Shown here in pieces: positions 1-7,117 of a stretch of 16,765 nucleotides of DNA (the first letter of the stretch is position 1; every line of letters starts with the position of its first letter). A program made the position numbers and the translations under genes. The stretch is taken from assembly GCA_027049085.1 (NCBI GenBank), contig JALTVH010000150.1:1-16765 (forward strand), written 5' to 3'. This DNA comes from Aquificaceae bacterium (GTDB taxonomy: Bacteria > Aquificota > Aquificia > Aquificales > Aquificaceae). The notes under the pieces were generated by a model that had not been told where the DNA came from, searched no databases, and saw nothing but the letters and a program-made list of their open reading frames with translations.

Positions 1-322
1 AGTGCACATTTACGGGATAACCCAGCTTGGCCTCCTGGAGATGACAAGGCGAAAGGAGACCCCGAGCGTAACCAAGATCCTTTCAACCGACTGCCCTTTC
101 TGTAAAGGAAGGGGCTATATAAAGAGTCCTGAACTCGTTCTCTATGAAATAGAAAAGGAAATAGGTTACTTTAAAGGGAGGTACATGGAGATCAGGGTTA
201 ATCCTTATCTGAAAAACAGTGTTGATAAATTACTTGAAAAGAAAGGGCTAAAAAGCTGGGTTTCAATCAGAGAAGAATGCGAGGTTCCTCTTGATTATTA
301 TGAGATATTTATAACGGGATAA
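1..322 (+). CDS. rng: Ribonuclease G (RNase E/G family), C-terminal part, truncated by window edge
   Basis: Only the last 107 or so codons are inside the window; the reading frame is open to the left edge, so the GTG at position 2 is an internal valine codon, not a start. The segment ITQLGLLEMTRRK followed by CPFCKGRG matches the end of the RNase E/G catalytic region, where a CPxC pair (the Zn-link) joins two protomers through shared zinc. The following 70 residues fit the small domain that closes RNase G, and there is no long RNase E-type scaffold tail. Family role: endonuclease that cuts 5'-monophosphorylated single-stranded RNA in rRNA maturation and mRNA decay. The stop codon overlaps the Shine-Dalgarno of bamD, so the two are probably cotranscribed. 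The catalytic S1 and DNase I-like parts lie outside the window. Confidence 0.88.
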   Translation, partial: VHIYGITQLGLLEMTRRKETPSVTKILSTDCPFCKGRGYIKSPELVLYEIEKEIGYFKGRYMEIRVNPYLKNSVDKLLEKKGLKSWVSIREECEVPLDYYEIFITG

Positions 323-327
323 AGGAG
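321..327 (+). promoter_or_regulatory. Shine-Dalgarno of bamD, overlapping the rng stop codon
   Basis: AAAGGAG sits two bases before the bamD ATG and shares two bases with the preceding TAA stop. It fixes the bamD start and points to translation coupling with RNase G. Confidence 0.65.
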
Positions 328-329
328 AT

Positions 330-1244
330 ATGAGGCGAATTACTTTACCTGTAATTTTATTCCTCTGGCTGATTTCAGGTTGTGCCAAGCTTAGTGAGGA
401 GGAAAGAGCGAGAAAAGCTCAGGAGTATTACAGATCTGCCCTTTTGAATTACAAGGAAGGTGACTATGGTGATGCTGTAACAGACTTTGAACTCGCTATG
501 AAATACATGGACCACCTGACCACGGATCAGATCAAAAAGGCTAAATTCCTGCTGGCAAAGAGCTACTATATGGATGGTGATTATGTAAACGCTATTGTAG
601 CTTTTGAGGATTTCATATTTTATTATCCTAAGGTATCCCAGACCGAAGAAGCATACTATCTTCTCATTGACAGCTACATTAAAGTTTCGCCTGATCCGTA
701 CAGGGATCAGACATACACCTGGAAAGCTATTGAAAAAGCTAAGGAGTTCCTCAGCAAGTACCCAGGGAGCGAGTATGCTCAGAGAGTTCCAGACTTAATA
801 GATGAGGCTTACAGAAAGATAGCCCGCCACGATTTTTACATTGCAAAATTCTACGAAGACTATGGCTACACCTACTCCGCTGCAGTTAGATACCGTGAGC
901 TCCTGATCAATTTTCCCAAGTACATAGTAGAAGAGGAAGTGGCATACCGCTACATAAGGTCCCTACTTCTTGTGGAAAAACAGGTTGAAAGAGAAAAGGA
1001 TAAAATCACCAAGCTGATTAAGGAAACAAAAAAGAAGCTTAAGGATGCACCACCAGAGGACAGACCTGTCATTGAGAAAAGATTGAGGTTTCTTAAAAGT
1101 GAGATTGAAAGGTGGGAAGGGATTAGGAAAAGGTCTGTTGAAGAAGCGTTGGAGGCTCTTTCAAAATACAGGGAGGTATATGGTATGACGGAGTATTACA
1201 GGAAGCTGGAGGATATTGTTAGAGAAAAAGGATGGAAAAGTTAA
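330..1244 (+). CDS. bamD: BamD-like outer-membrane assembly lipoprotein
   Basis: This is a 304-aa lipoprotein. A short hydrophobic signal ends in lipobox ISGC, with Cys18 as the lipidated residue and Ala at +2, which fits outer-membrane sorting. TPR-like repeats follow from about residue 24 to 210 (YRSALLNYKEGDY, KSYYMDGDYVNAIVAFEDF, YGYTYSAAVRYRELLINFP). The repeat ending in YxSAxxRYRxLLxxFP and the next helix VEEEVAYRYI are characteristic of BamD (YfiO/ComL). Family role: periplasmic scaffold of the BAM complex that folds beta-barrel proteins into the outer membrane. It has about 60 more residues than the E. coli protein (about 245 aa); the extra sits around residues 213-275 as a charged, probably coiled-coil helix. 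AAAGGAG (321-327) supports the start. The end overlaps rsfS by 13 nt. Confidence 0.87.
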   Translation: MRRITLPVILFLWLISGCAKLSEEERARKAQEYYRSALLNYKEGDYGDAVTDFELAMKYMDHLTTDQIKKAKFLLAKSYYMDGDYVNAIVAFEDFIFYYPKVSQTEEAYYLLIDSYIKVSPDPYRDQTYTWKAIEKAKEFLSKYPGSEYAQRVPDLIDEAYRKIARHDFYIAKFYEDYGYTYSAAVRYRELLINFPKYIVEEEVAYRYIRSLLLVEKQVEREKDKITKLIKETKKKLKDAPPEDRPVIEKRLRFLKSEIERWEGIRKRSVEEALEALSKYREVYGMTEYYRKLEDIVREKGWKS

Positions 1245-1561
1245 AGGTAATCCACAAGCTTCTGGAGGAGAAGAAGGCCGAGGATATAAAGGTGCTGGAT
1301 GTTTCCGGAGTAACAAACATTGCTGATTACTTTGTAATTGCGAGCGCCACATCGCCGGTCCATGCAAAAGCGCTCGGTGAGTATCTCGTGGAAAAGCTAA
1401 GAGATCATGGATTTGAGGTAGATCATGTAGAGGGTCTTGAGCTTGGTTACTGGGTCTTATTAGACCTCCTTGACGTGATCGTTCATATCTTTACACCCGA
1501 GTGGCGGGAAAGATACGGCCTTGAATGGATCTGGTCTGAATCTGCTAAGGAAGTACAATGA
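1232..1561 (+). CDS. rsfS: Ribosomal silencing factor RsfS
   Basis: This 109-aa protein spans the whole RsfS (Iojap/YbeB/DUF143) domain. It shows the family pattern in order: an N-terminal helix, DIKVLDVSGVTNIADYFVIAS, then an HxEGxxxGYWVLLDL stretch and VHIFTPEWRERYGLEWIW. Known role: it binds ribosomal protein L14 (uL14) on the 50S subunit and blocks 30S joining, lowering translation in starvation. The nucleotidyltransferase-fold relatives lack catalysis, and nothing here suggests an enzyme. The start ATG lies inside the bamD end (13-nt overlap) and its stop overlaps the next start as ATGA, so translation is probably coupled on both sides. In many bacteria rsfS sits by nadD or rlmH; here its partners are envelope genes instead. 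Confidence 0.93.
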   Translation: MEKLKVIHKLLEEKKAEDIKVLDVSGVTNIADYFVIASATSPVHAKALGEYLVEKLRDHGFEVDHVEGLELGYWVLLDLLDVIVHIFTPEWRERYGLEWIWSESAKEVQ

Positions 1562-2646
1562 CTGCTGCAAGGATCATTCTCTTCGTTATACTTCTGATTC
1601 TTGTTCTTCTTTTTGCTTACAGCAACCTGTCTTTGGTTGAGATTAAACTTTTTGGTCTCAAGTTCAGGGCGCCTTTGTTTCTGATACTGCTTGGAGCAAT
1701 TGGGATTGGAGTAGCTACTGCCTATGGATACACAGAGCTCAAGGGTGCAGGCCTCGCAAGGTACTCAAAAAAGCTCAGAAACTCGCTGATCAATATCGGA
1801 ACAGGCAGATACCGAAAAGCTGAGGATGATCTAAGGAGCCTTTTATCAAGGGAAGAGGTTGTTCCGCTTTATAACGAGGTTCTCAAAGAACTTGGAAAGA
1901 GTATTACATTGTATTACGACCGCTATTCCCTCGGAATTGCAGAAACAATTGTTGCTGAGTCTATATACAGGGAAGAAATTGACAGGGCTGTTGATCTCCT
2001 TGAAAGAGCTGTAGGAAAGAATCCTGATAACCTCAGGGCTAAAAGGTCCCTCAGGAGCCTCTACTTCATTAGAGGTGAACTTGAGAAGGCGATAGATTTG
2101 CAGAAGGACATCGTCAGGAATTCTCAGAAAGAAGACCTCAAAAGGGAAGAGCTCATCCTGTCGGAAATGATCTCGTGTTCTGGAACTGGGAAGGAGCTAG
2201 ACTCAAAGAGAGGATGGCTCTGTTACTACCTTTCTCAGATCTCCGGTGATAACGGGAAGAGGGCAAAAAAGGTCTTCACAAGGGCTATTTCAGAAGGAAT
2301 TGGTAACGAAGTCCTAAGGCTTGCACAGGAAAAGGGGGCTCTGAGTCCCCATATCCTTACCTTCGTGACGGAAAATGAAGATAGATTTTACCCTTCTATT
2401 CTTGGACTCCTATACCTTCAGGTCGGCAGGAGGGACAGGCTTGAGGATCTCAAAGAAAATCTTCCAGAACCGATTAAATTATTAATAGAAGAAGGAGAGC
2501 AGATAAGGGGGGAATGTTTTAAGGAGCTCCTTGGAATGATTAGGGTGTGGAAGTGTCATAACTGCGGAGCGGAGCTTTCAAGGTATTCTCCCGTTTGTGA
2601 AAACTGCCTTCACTGGAACACCCTGAGGGTTAAAGGAGGAATCTAA
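1558..2646 (+). CDS. LapA-like membrane segment fused to LapB-like TPR/rubredoxin protein
   Basis: This is a 362-aa membrane protein. Residues 5-21 and 39-57 are two hydrophobic helices with SNLSLVEIKLFG between them. This layout matches LapA (DUF1049): helix, asparagine, a Val-rich strand, Leu-Phe, then a second glycine-rich helix. From about 65 to 320 comes an all-helical TPR-type region (for example DLLERAVGKNPDNLRAKRSL and YFIRGELEKAIDLQKDIV). The C-terminus has two zinc knuckles, C333/C336 and C347/C350, ending CLHWNT, like the rubredoxin-type domain of LapB (YciM). In E. coli LapA and LapB are separate, adjacent inner-membrane proteins; LapB helps FtsH degrade LpxC and so sets LPS synthesis. 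I infer one polypeptide carries both parts here. Start overlaps rsfS by 4 nt. Confidence 0.78.
   Translation: MTAARIILFVILLILVLLFAYSNLSLVEIKLFGLKFRAPLFLILLGAIGIGVATAYGYTELKGAGLARYSKKLRNSLINIGTGRYRKAEDDLRSLLSREEVVPLYNEVLKELGKSITLYYDRYSLGIAETIVAESIYREEIDRAVDLLERAVGKNPDNLRAKRSLRSLYFIRGELEKAIDLQKDIVRNSQKEDLKREELILSEMISCSGTGKELDSKRGWLCYYLSQISGDNGKRAKKVFTRAISEGIGNEVLRLAQEKGALSPHILTFVTENEDRFYPSILGLLYLQVGRRDRLEDLKENLPEPIKLLIEEGEQIRGECFKELLGMIRVWKCHNCGAELSRYSPVCENCLHWNTLRVKGGI
2632..2639 (+). promoter_or_regulatory. Strong Shine-Dalgarno of the MglA-type gene
   Basis: AAAGGAGG lies seven bases before the ATG at 2647, the best ribosome site in the left block, suggesting the GTPase is translated more strongly than the upstream LapA-LapB fusion. 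Confidence 0.7.
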
Positions 2647-3219
2647 ATGATAATTGACTCTTCCAAGGGAGTGGTGAGGTTCAAGGTCGTCTACCACGGA
2701 ATAGCCATGTCTGGAAAGACAACGAATATTGAGCACCTGGCAAAGGAAAGCGGTCTCGATATGCTGAGCTTTGACACGAAGCAGGAAAGGACCCTCGTTT
2801 TTGACTTCATTACAAAAAAGGTAAAGGTTGACAGCTTCACACTTACTTTTTCTATATATACCATCCCAGGACAGGACATTTATAAAGACATCAGAAAGAT
2901 GGTCATGAGGGGTGTGGATGCGGTTGTTTACGTGGTTGATTCTTCCGAAAGGAGGCTGGCGGAGAACAAAGAGTTTATAAACACCCTTGATGAGGATCTC
3001 AGGATATACGGTAAAGATATTGAAAGCACGCCGATAATTATCCAGTACAACAAGAGGGATCTCCCCGATGCACTCCCGATTGAGATCCTTGAGAGTGAGG
3101 TATCAATCCCCGGCAAAAGGAGTGTGGAGGCTGTCGCTGTCAAGGGGCAAGGGGTTTCCGAAACCTTTGACATGGTCATTGAGGAATTGATGGAGAAATT
3201 TAAAAAGATGGTAGGATAA
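2647..3219 (+). CDS. MglA-type Ras-like small GTPase
   Basis: This is a 190-aa single-domain GTPase. Visible motifs: P-loop GIAMSGKT (18-25) in the MglA context YHGxxxSGKTTN; switch I ERTLVFDF (47-54), where Arg48 lines up with the arginine supplied in cis by MglA proteins; G3 as TIPGQ (72-76), lacking the DxxG aspartate, as is typical of MglA; G4 NKRD (135-138); and a G5-like EAVAVKGQGV. Known members control cell polarity, motility and surface organelles, switching with the MglB/roadblock GAP. No roadblock gene is next to it; the following gene encodes a triple-module protein that may be its partner (inference). A strong Shine-Dalgarno, AAAGGAGG at 2632-2639, with seven bases before the ATG supports the start. 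Confidence 0.88.
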   Translation: MIIDSSKGVVRFKVVYHGIAMSGKTTNIEHLAKESGLDMLSFDTKQERTLVFDFITKKVKVDSFTLTFSIYTIPGQDIYKDIRKMVMRGVDAVVYVVDSSERRLAENKEFINTLDEDLRIYGKDIESTPIIIQYNKRDLPDALPIEILESEVSIPGKRSVEAVAVKGQGVSETFDMVIEELMEKFKKMVG

Positions 3220-3227
3220 CTTGAGTA

Positions 3228-4643
3228 ATGTTCTATGGTTACATCGGTGACTCCAAGGGGCTCAACGATGTAATTTCAAGCCTCCTTCAGGGAAGGTCAG
3301 GCCTCCTTGAGCTCTTCGTCAACAGATACTTCCTTTCCCTGAAGGTAAAGGATGGCCAGATCATTGAGTTCAAATGCGATATAGGTGGCTTTACCAACAA
3401 GAAGAACATTAATAACTACAATCTCCTCGTTTACTGTATTGCTGAGATTCTGTCCAATCCGGAAGGTTTTTTCGCCTTTTATGAAGATACCAAGACAAAA
3501 GGCGCACCTCTTGGTAGCCCCGTCGGAAGCGACGAGCTTATGATACAGGCAACAATTGTCAGAAAAGAGCTTGATGAGATAATGGAGAAGGTCATTTCTC
3601 CCTTCGCAATTTTTAAGGCAGAGGAAAAGAAGCCCGAAGTATCTTTCTTTGAAGGCAAAAACATAGTTGAAGCTATAGCTCTTTCGGAAGAGCCTGTTGT
3701 ATCGGTGGTTAGGAGGGTCAAAGAACTTCTGCAGGAAGGCAAGCTTGATATTTATGAATTCCGTGAGGGAGAAGGTGGGGATGATTTTGAGATAGATTAC
3801 GTAATGGAAAAGGTCCCTCTGAGGAAGGTCAATATAGTAGCTATTTTAGAGAGCCTCAAAAGCAGCAATTTTTCTGGAATAGCAAAGATTTCCTCTCCCA
3901 CCTATACCATTAACCTCTTCTGTGAAACGGGAAACATCTTTGCGGTTTACCCCGTTGATTTTGATATATTTGAGTTTTTCCTTTCCCCTGATAAAAATGC
4001 GGAGCTTAGCCTCGTAAATATAGACAAGAATATCGTAAAATTCATTGCGCTCAGATACCTTGGGAAACCAGATATTGATACGGTATCAAGCAATTTTATG
4101 GAAATCAGTAAACTATTTCTTGGTCTCAGCAAGCACAGGAGAAACGCCCTGCTATTGATTTCTGAAAAGAGGGGCGACAGGTTCATAGTTTTCAGGGATG
4201 GTCAGCTCGTAGCTTCCTTAAACGAGACAGATGGCGTCTTCAGAGTTACTAATTCTCTGAATTTTGAAGAACCTTACTTTGTTAGTCTCTTCTTTTATAG
4301 AAAGGTTGAGAACATCGCACCGCTCGTATATCTATTCATGATAAATGAGGTCCTGAGCGTATTTATGAAGCACTCTCCCACCAAGATCAACACCATGGTC
4401 CTCAGAGAGGTCGTCAAGTATCCCTTTCTTACCCTTCAAGAAGGCAAGCTCCACATGACCAAAAATCCCGGTGAGACGGAAGAGGAACAGTTACTCAATC
4501 TCCTTACATTCATAATTGACCTCTGCTCTCAGGAAATAGGTGAAGATAAGCAGGCTGAAGAGCTGGAGTTCCAGCTGAGGCCCTTTAAAGACATTTTCCG
4601 CGTCCTTGACATAGACAGGTACCTGAAGATCGCCCAGGAGTAA
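3228..4643 (+). CDS. Protein with three DUF4388/PATAN-like modules, possible MglA partner
   Basis: This 471-aa protein has no signal peptide or membrane helix, so it is probably cytoplasmic. I see a threefold repeat at about residues 12-50, 202-243 and 290-332. Each copy has a helix ending in leucines, a small-residue turn, a hydrophobic strand, then a strand and a turn with Gly (VKDGQIIEF, CETGNIFAV, FRDGQLVAS). This is the layout of DUF4388 (PATAN-type) domains found in bacterial signalling proteins. A helical, acidic C-terminus covers about 360-471. It follows the MglA-type GTPase by 8 bp, and trmI begins directly after its stop. Sequence identity to known DUF4388 proteins cannot be judged here, so the assignment rests on pattern. 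A role as GTPase effector or regulator is inferred from position only. The ATG has a weak ribosome site, and no better start is visible. Confidence 0.6.
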   Translation: MFYGYIGDSKGLNDVISSLLQGRSGLLELFVNRYFLSLKVKDGQIIEFKCDIGGFTNKKNINNYNLLVYCIAEILSNPEGFFAFYEDTKTKGAPLGSPVGSDELMIQATIVRKELDEIMEKVISPFAIFKAEEKKPEVSFFEGKNIVEAIALSEEPVVSVVRRVKELLQEGKLDIYEFREGEGGDDFEIDYVMEKVPLRKVNIVAILESLKSSNFSGIAKISSPTYTINLFCETGNIFAVYPVDFDIFEFFLSPDKNAELSLVNIDKNIVKFIALRYLGKPDIDTVSSNFMEISKLFLGLSKHRRNALLLISEKRGDRFIVFRDGQLVASLNETDGVFRVTNSLNFEEPYFVSLFFYRKVENIAPLVYLFMINEVLSVFMKHSPTKINTMVLREVVKYPFLTLQEGKLHMTKNPGETEEEQLLNLLTFIIDLCSQEIGEDKQAEELEFQLRPFKDIFRVLDIDRYLKIAQE

Positions 4644-5393
4644 ATGCTGAAGGAAGGGGACTGGATATTAGTTACTTACGGTGATAAAAAGTACCTGCGA
4701 AGGCTTGATCCCAGAGATTCAATAAACGTCAGAAAAGACGTTTTGAAGTTTTCTCAGATAATCGGTAAGAAAGAAGGAATAAGGATCGGAAAGTTTGCTG
4801 TCTTTAAGCCCTCTCTGGAAGATATTATCCTATACGGTTTCAGAAGAGAGACGCAGATAGTTTATCCGAAGGATTCCTTTTTCATCAGTATCAAGCTCGG
4901 TGCTGGTCCTGGAAAAAAGGTTCTTGATTTTGGAACTGGCTCAGGTGCAATGTGTGCTGTCTTTTCCTGGCTTGGATGCAAGGTTCACTCCTTTGAAGTG
5001 AGGGAAAAATTTTATAAAAACGCCGTGAGGAATCTTGAAAGGTTTGGGCTGGCAGATAACGTTATCCTTAAAAATGAAGACTTCCTGAAGGCGGATGTGC
5101 CTTATTCGTACTTTGATTGTGCCTTTGTTGATGTTCGTGATCCTCTCCCCTACCTTGAGAAGGTTCACCTCTCGCTCATTGAGGGTGGAAACCTCTGCTT
5201 TCTCCTGCCCACGACCAACCAGGTTGCTGATCTCCTTGATAAAATTGGAGAGCTTTTTGGAAGCATAGAGGTAATGGAGATTCTCATCAGGGAATACAAC
5301 GTTAATGCAAAAAGACTGAGGCCCAAAGATACAATGATAGGTCACACAGCTTATCTTGTTTTTGGAAGAAAGCTGAGTTATTCAGATTCTTGA
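4644..5393 (+). CDS. trmI: tRNA (adenine-58-N1)-methyltransferase TrmI
   Basis: This is a 249-aa Rossmann-fold methyltransferase. The N-terminal beta domain is followed by the family signature RRETQIVYPKD (67-77), which is the TrmI form of the motif before the SAM site. The SAM-binding loop is DFGTGSG (95-101), the acidic motif FVDVRDP (161-167) sits where the catalytic aspartate is expected, and the C-terminus carries RLRPKDTMIGHTAYLVF, typical of TrmI/Trm61. Known reaction: SAM-dependent N1 methylation of A58 in the tRNA T-loop, working as a homotetramer and important for growth at high temperature. Length matches bacterial TrmI (about 250-280 aa). AGGAG at 4636-4640 supports the start. It is the last gene of the left block; its end overlaps the convergent DUF501 gene by 12 bp. 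Confidence 0.92.
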   Translation: MLKEGDWILVTYGDKKYLRRLDPRDSINVRKDVLKFSQIIGKKEGIRIGKFAVFKPSLEDIILYGFRRETQIVYPKDSFFISIKLGAGPGKKVLDFGTGSGAMCAVFSWLGCKVHSFEVREKFYKNAVRNLERFGLADNVILKNEDFLKADVPYSYFDCAFVDVRDPLPYLEKVHLSLIEGGNLCFLLPTTNQVADLLDKIGELFGSIEVMEILIREYNVNAKRLRPKDTMIGHTAYLVFGRKLSYSDS

Positions 5394-5822
5394 GAGCACA
5401 AATTCCCCTATAGGGTTCTGAAACTCTCTGTCTCCAAGGTGGTAAGCGGTCCAGAGATGAAGGCATCTCACCTTCAGAGGTTTTGTCCTGAAATTTCTGA
5501 TCCCTCCGATTCCTATATCCGGATTCATCAGCAAGCCTCTGCATACCCTGTCCCACTTTCTGGAACCCATCAGAATGTCCGGATACAGTTCTTTAAGTAT
5601 CCTTTTCCTTGCATCAATTTCTTTTTCGTGAAGCGCAACAAAAAAACTGAAGGTTTCTTCATCTTCACTAAGTTCTTCCGAGAGTTTTTTTATCCAGCCT
5701 TCCGATTCCAGTTTTGATATCTTTCCTCTAAGCTCCTTTTCCAGGATCCAGAACCGCGTAGGTTCAGGCCTGTAGATTCCTTTTTCATAAACGATTATTG
5801 GGTTTTCAACCACTTCTACCAT
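5382..5822 (-). CDS. DUF501 family protein
   Basis: This is a 146-aa soluble protein. It matches DUF501 as I know it: an N-terminal PTRFWILEKELRGKISKLES segment (the family's PT-x-x-WL-x-x-P-x-L pattern and LESxG), a charged middle helix, and the diagnostic tail VRCLHLWTAYHLG followed by NPIG, where Cys and His (residues 120-122) and the NPxG turn are the best conserved. No function is established; in other bacteria members often sit near exopolyphosphatase/Ppx or enolase genes, neither of which is here. It is slightly shorter than usual (about 160). The start overlaps the end of the upstream dehydrogenase gene by 17 bp with an AGAGGA ribosome site just before the ATG, and the end overlaps trmI. 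It is the last gene of the - strand block. Confidence 0.75.
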   Translation of the reverse strand: MVEVVENPIIVYEKGIYRPEPTRFWILEKELRGKISKLESEGWIKKLSEELSEDEETFSFFVALHEKEIDARKRILKELYPDILMGSRKWDRVCRGLLMNPDIGIGGIRNFRTKPLKVRCLHLWTAYHLGDREFQNPIGEFVLSRI

Positions 5823-6390
5823 CTTCCTCTGGATCTGGAGAAAGGAGCGCCTCTGTGAGATCCTTTAAGAATTTCTGTCTTTTTTCACCCTTTGGAAGTT
5901 TTTTTCTCATAGTCGCAATTTTTTCAAGGATAATATCAATATTTTCGGGGAGGCAGTTTTCAATTACTTCCCTGACCTTGGCGGACACCGAAGGCGCCTC
6001 ACCTCCGGTAGATATTCCTATTACAAGACTCCCTTTTTTTACAATAGATGGAAAGATGAAGGTGCAGAACTGAGGAGAATCAACGCTGTTGCAGGGAATC
6101 TTCTTTTTTCTGCATAAATTGAATACTCTTTTCTGAAGGGCAAGGTCATCAACCGCAACGATCACAAAGTCTGCGTCCTTCAGATCCATTGCCAGGAACT
6201 TTCTCCGCCTCAGAGCGAGCCCCCGTAGTTGAATGAGCCTGATGAGTTCTTTATCAGGGCTGGGATCAACCACAGTGATCCTGTTTGTGAAGTTAAGAAG
6301 AGTTTTCACCTTTCTTAATCCTACCATCCCTCCACCAACAACAAGAACATTTTTGTCTTTAAGGTCAGTAAAGATAGGAAAATAAGCCAT
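5806..6390 (-). CDS. Precorrin-2 dehydrogenase / sirohydrochlorin ferrochelatase-type (CysG-N, Met8/SirC) protein
   Basis: This is a 194-aa protein equal to the N-terminal part of siroheme synthase. The start FPIFTDLKDKNVLVVGGG with the Rossmann glycines (19-24) binds NAD. NSVDSPQFCTFIFPSIV (from 101) contains Asp104, the position of the catalytic aspartate in E. coli CysG, and ISTGGEAPSVSAKVRE (126-141) matches the family's ISTxGxSP stretch. Known reaction: NAD-dependent oxidation of precorrin-2 to sirohydrochlorin, in some members also iron insertion to give siroheme. There is no uroporphyrinogen methyltransferase domain, so that step must be encoded elsewhere. Whether it inserts iron cannot be told from sequence. 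The ATG shares one base with the nuclease gene stop, so the two are coupled. Confidence 0.88.
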   Translation of the reverse strand: MAYFPIFTDLKDKNVLVVGGGMVGLRKVKTLLNFTNRITVVDPSPDKELIRLIQLRGLALRRRKFLAMDLKDADFVIVAVDDLALQKRVFNLCRKKKIPCNSVDSPQFCTFIFPSIVKKGSLVIGISTGGEAPSVSAKVREVIENCLPENIDIILEKIATMRKKLPKGEKRQKFLKDLTEALLSPDPEEDGRSG

Positions 6391-7019
6391 CAGAACTCTT
6401 CCTTCCAGAAGCCTTTGCCCTCTTCCCTTGCAAGTTCCTGGGCTTGTCTGAACCTCTCAACATACCTCACATTCGGTGGAAATGTATAGATTGTTGCGTA
6501 TCCTTCTCTCAGGAGAACCTCGTTTAACATCCTACCATCGGGGAGCCATACATAGGCAAGGAGCCTTCCGTATCTGTCATGGATCTGAACGTCCGTTTCA
6601 AGGTAAACGACCGTTCCTGGTGGAATGAGCTTTTTTGTAAACTGTGAGGCTATCTTCCCCATTTCAATGATCTCTTCAGGGGGTATGCCGAGCCTCCTTG
6701 AATCCCTCATGAGCTTTTTGTTCTTTCTTTTTTCAGGAGTATCTATCCCTATGAGTCTTACTCTGACCTTTTCCCCATCTTCAAGCTTGCACTTGAAGGT
6801 ATCACCGTCGTAAACCTTTATCACTTTGCAGGGTACACCTTTGGATCTGCTTTCCTCTGCCCTTGCAATCCCTTCCCTTTCCAGGACTTCCTTTTGTCCA
6901 AGTTCCCTGAACTGCTTGCCTGAAAGAAAGTAAAAGCCTATTAGAACGAGACCAACGAGGATATAAGAATAAGCCCTTCTCATCTTCTTTAATTTTATTG
7001 TGAAAAATTCACTTAACAT
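6390..7019 (-). CDS. Membrane-anchored staphylococcal-nuclease-like (SNase/TNase) protein
   Basis: This is a 209-aa protein in the longest reading. Residues 18-33 form one hydrophobic helix (signal anchor or signal peptide), a charged linker follows to about 62, and then comes an SNase domain. Key residues: DGDT (71-74), RVRLIGIDTPE with Arg88, Asp93 and Glu96 matching the Arg35, Asp40 and Glu43 of S. aureus nuclease, and DRYGRLLAYVW with Arg152 matching Arg87. All catalytic positions are present, so it is probably an active calcium-dependent nuclease outside the cytoplasmic membrane. The start is uncertain. The ATG at 6983 gives MRRAYSYIL, a more normal N-terminus, and a TATATAT stretch lies at the upstream ATG. 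I give the outer bound. It follows metG after a 98-bp gap. Confidence 0.87.
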   Translation of the reverse strand: MLSEFFTIKLKKMRRAYSYILVGLVLIGFYFLSGKQFRELGQKEVLEREGIARAEESRSKGVPCKVIKVYDGDTFKCKLEDGEKVRVRLIGIDTPEKRKNKKLMRDSRRLGIPPEEIIEMGKIASQFTKKLIPPGTVVYLETDVQIHDRYGRLLAYVWLPDGRMLNEVLLREGYATIYTFPPNVRYVERFRQAQELAREEGKGFWKEEF

Positions 7020-7117
7020 ATATATATGAGGGAGGGATCATTAGGGTATGAAAGTGGTTGAACTTGAGGGTCCTGCTCTGTGGCTTGTCCTGAAAGGTAA
7101 GGTCAAGAAGGGAAAGC

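Noticed and set aside
2..322. Stand-alone 106-aa protein starting at the GTG at position 2
   Set aside because: The sequence is the C-terminal end of RNase G and the frame is open to the left edge, so it is a truncated longer gene.
4941..5345. 134-codon - strand frame opposite trmI
   Set aside because: It is a shadow of the methyltransferase domain; the + strand carries intact SAM motifs.
5382..5420. Palindrome CCCTATAGGG near the trmI/DUF501 junction as a bidirectional terminator
   Set aside because: The stem is short, has no loop of useful size or T tract, and lies inside the DUF501 coding end.
5806..6390. Full siroheme synthase CysG
   Set aside because: Only the N-terminal dehydrogenase/ferrochelatase part is present; no methyltransferase domain follows.
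7020..7117. tRNA or small structured RNA in the metG-nuclease gap
   Set aside because: No cloverleaf, T-loop or terminator-like hairpin with T tract could be seen.
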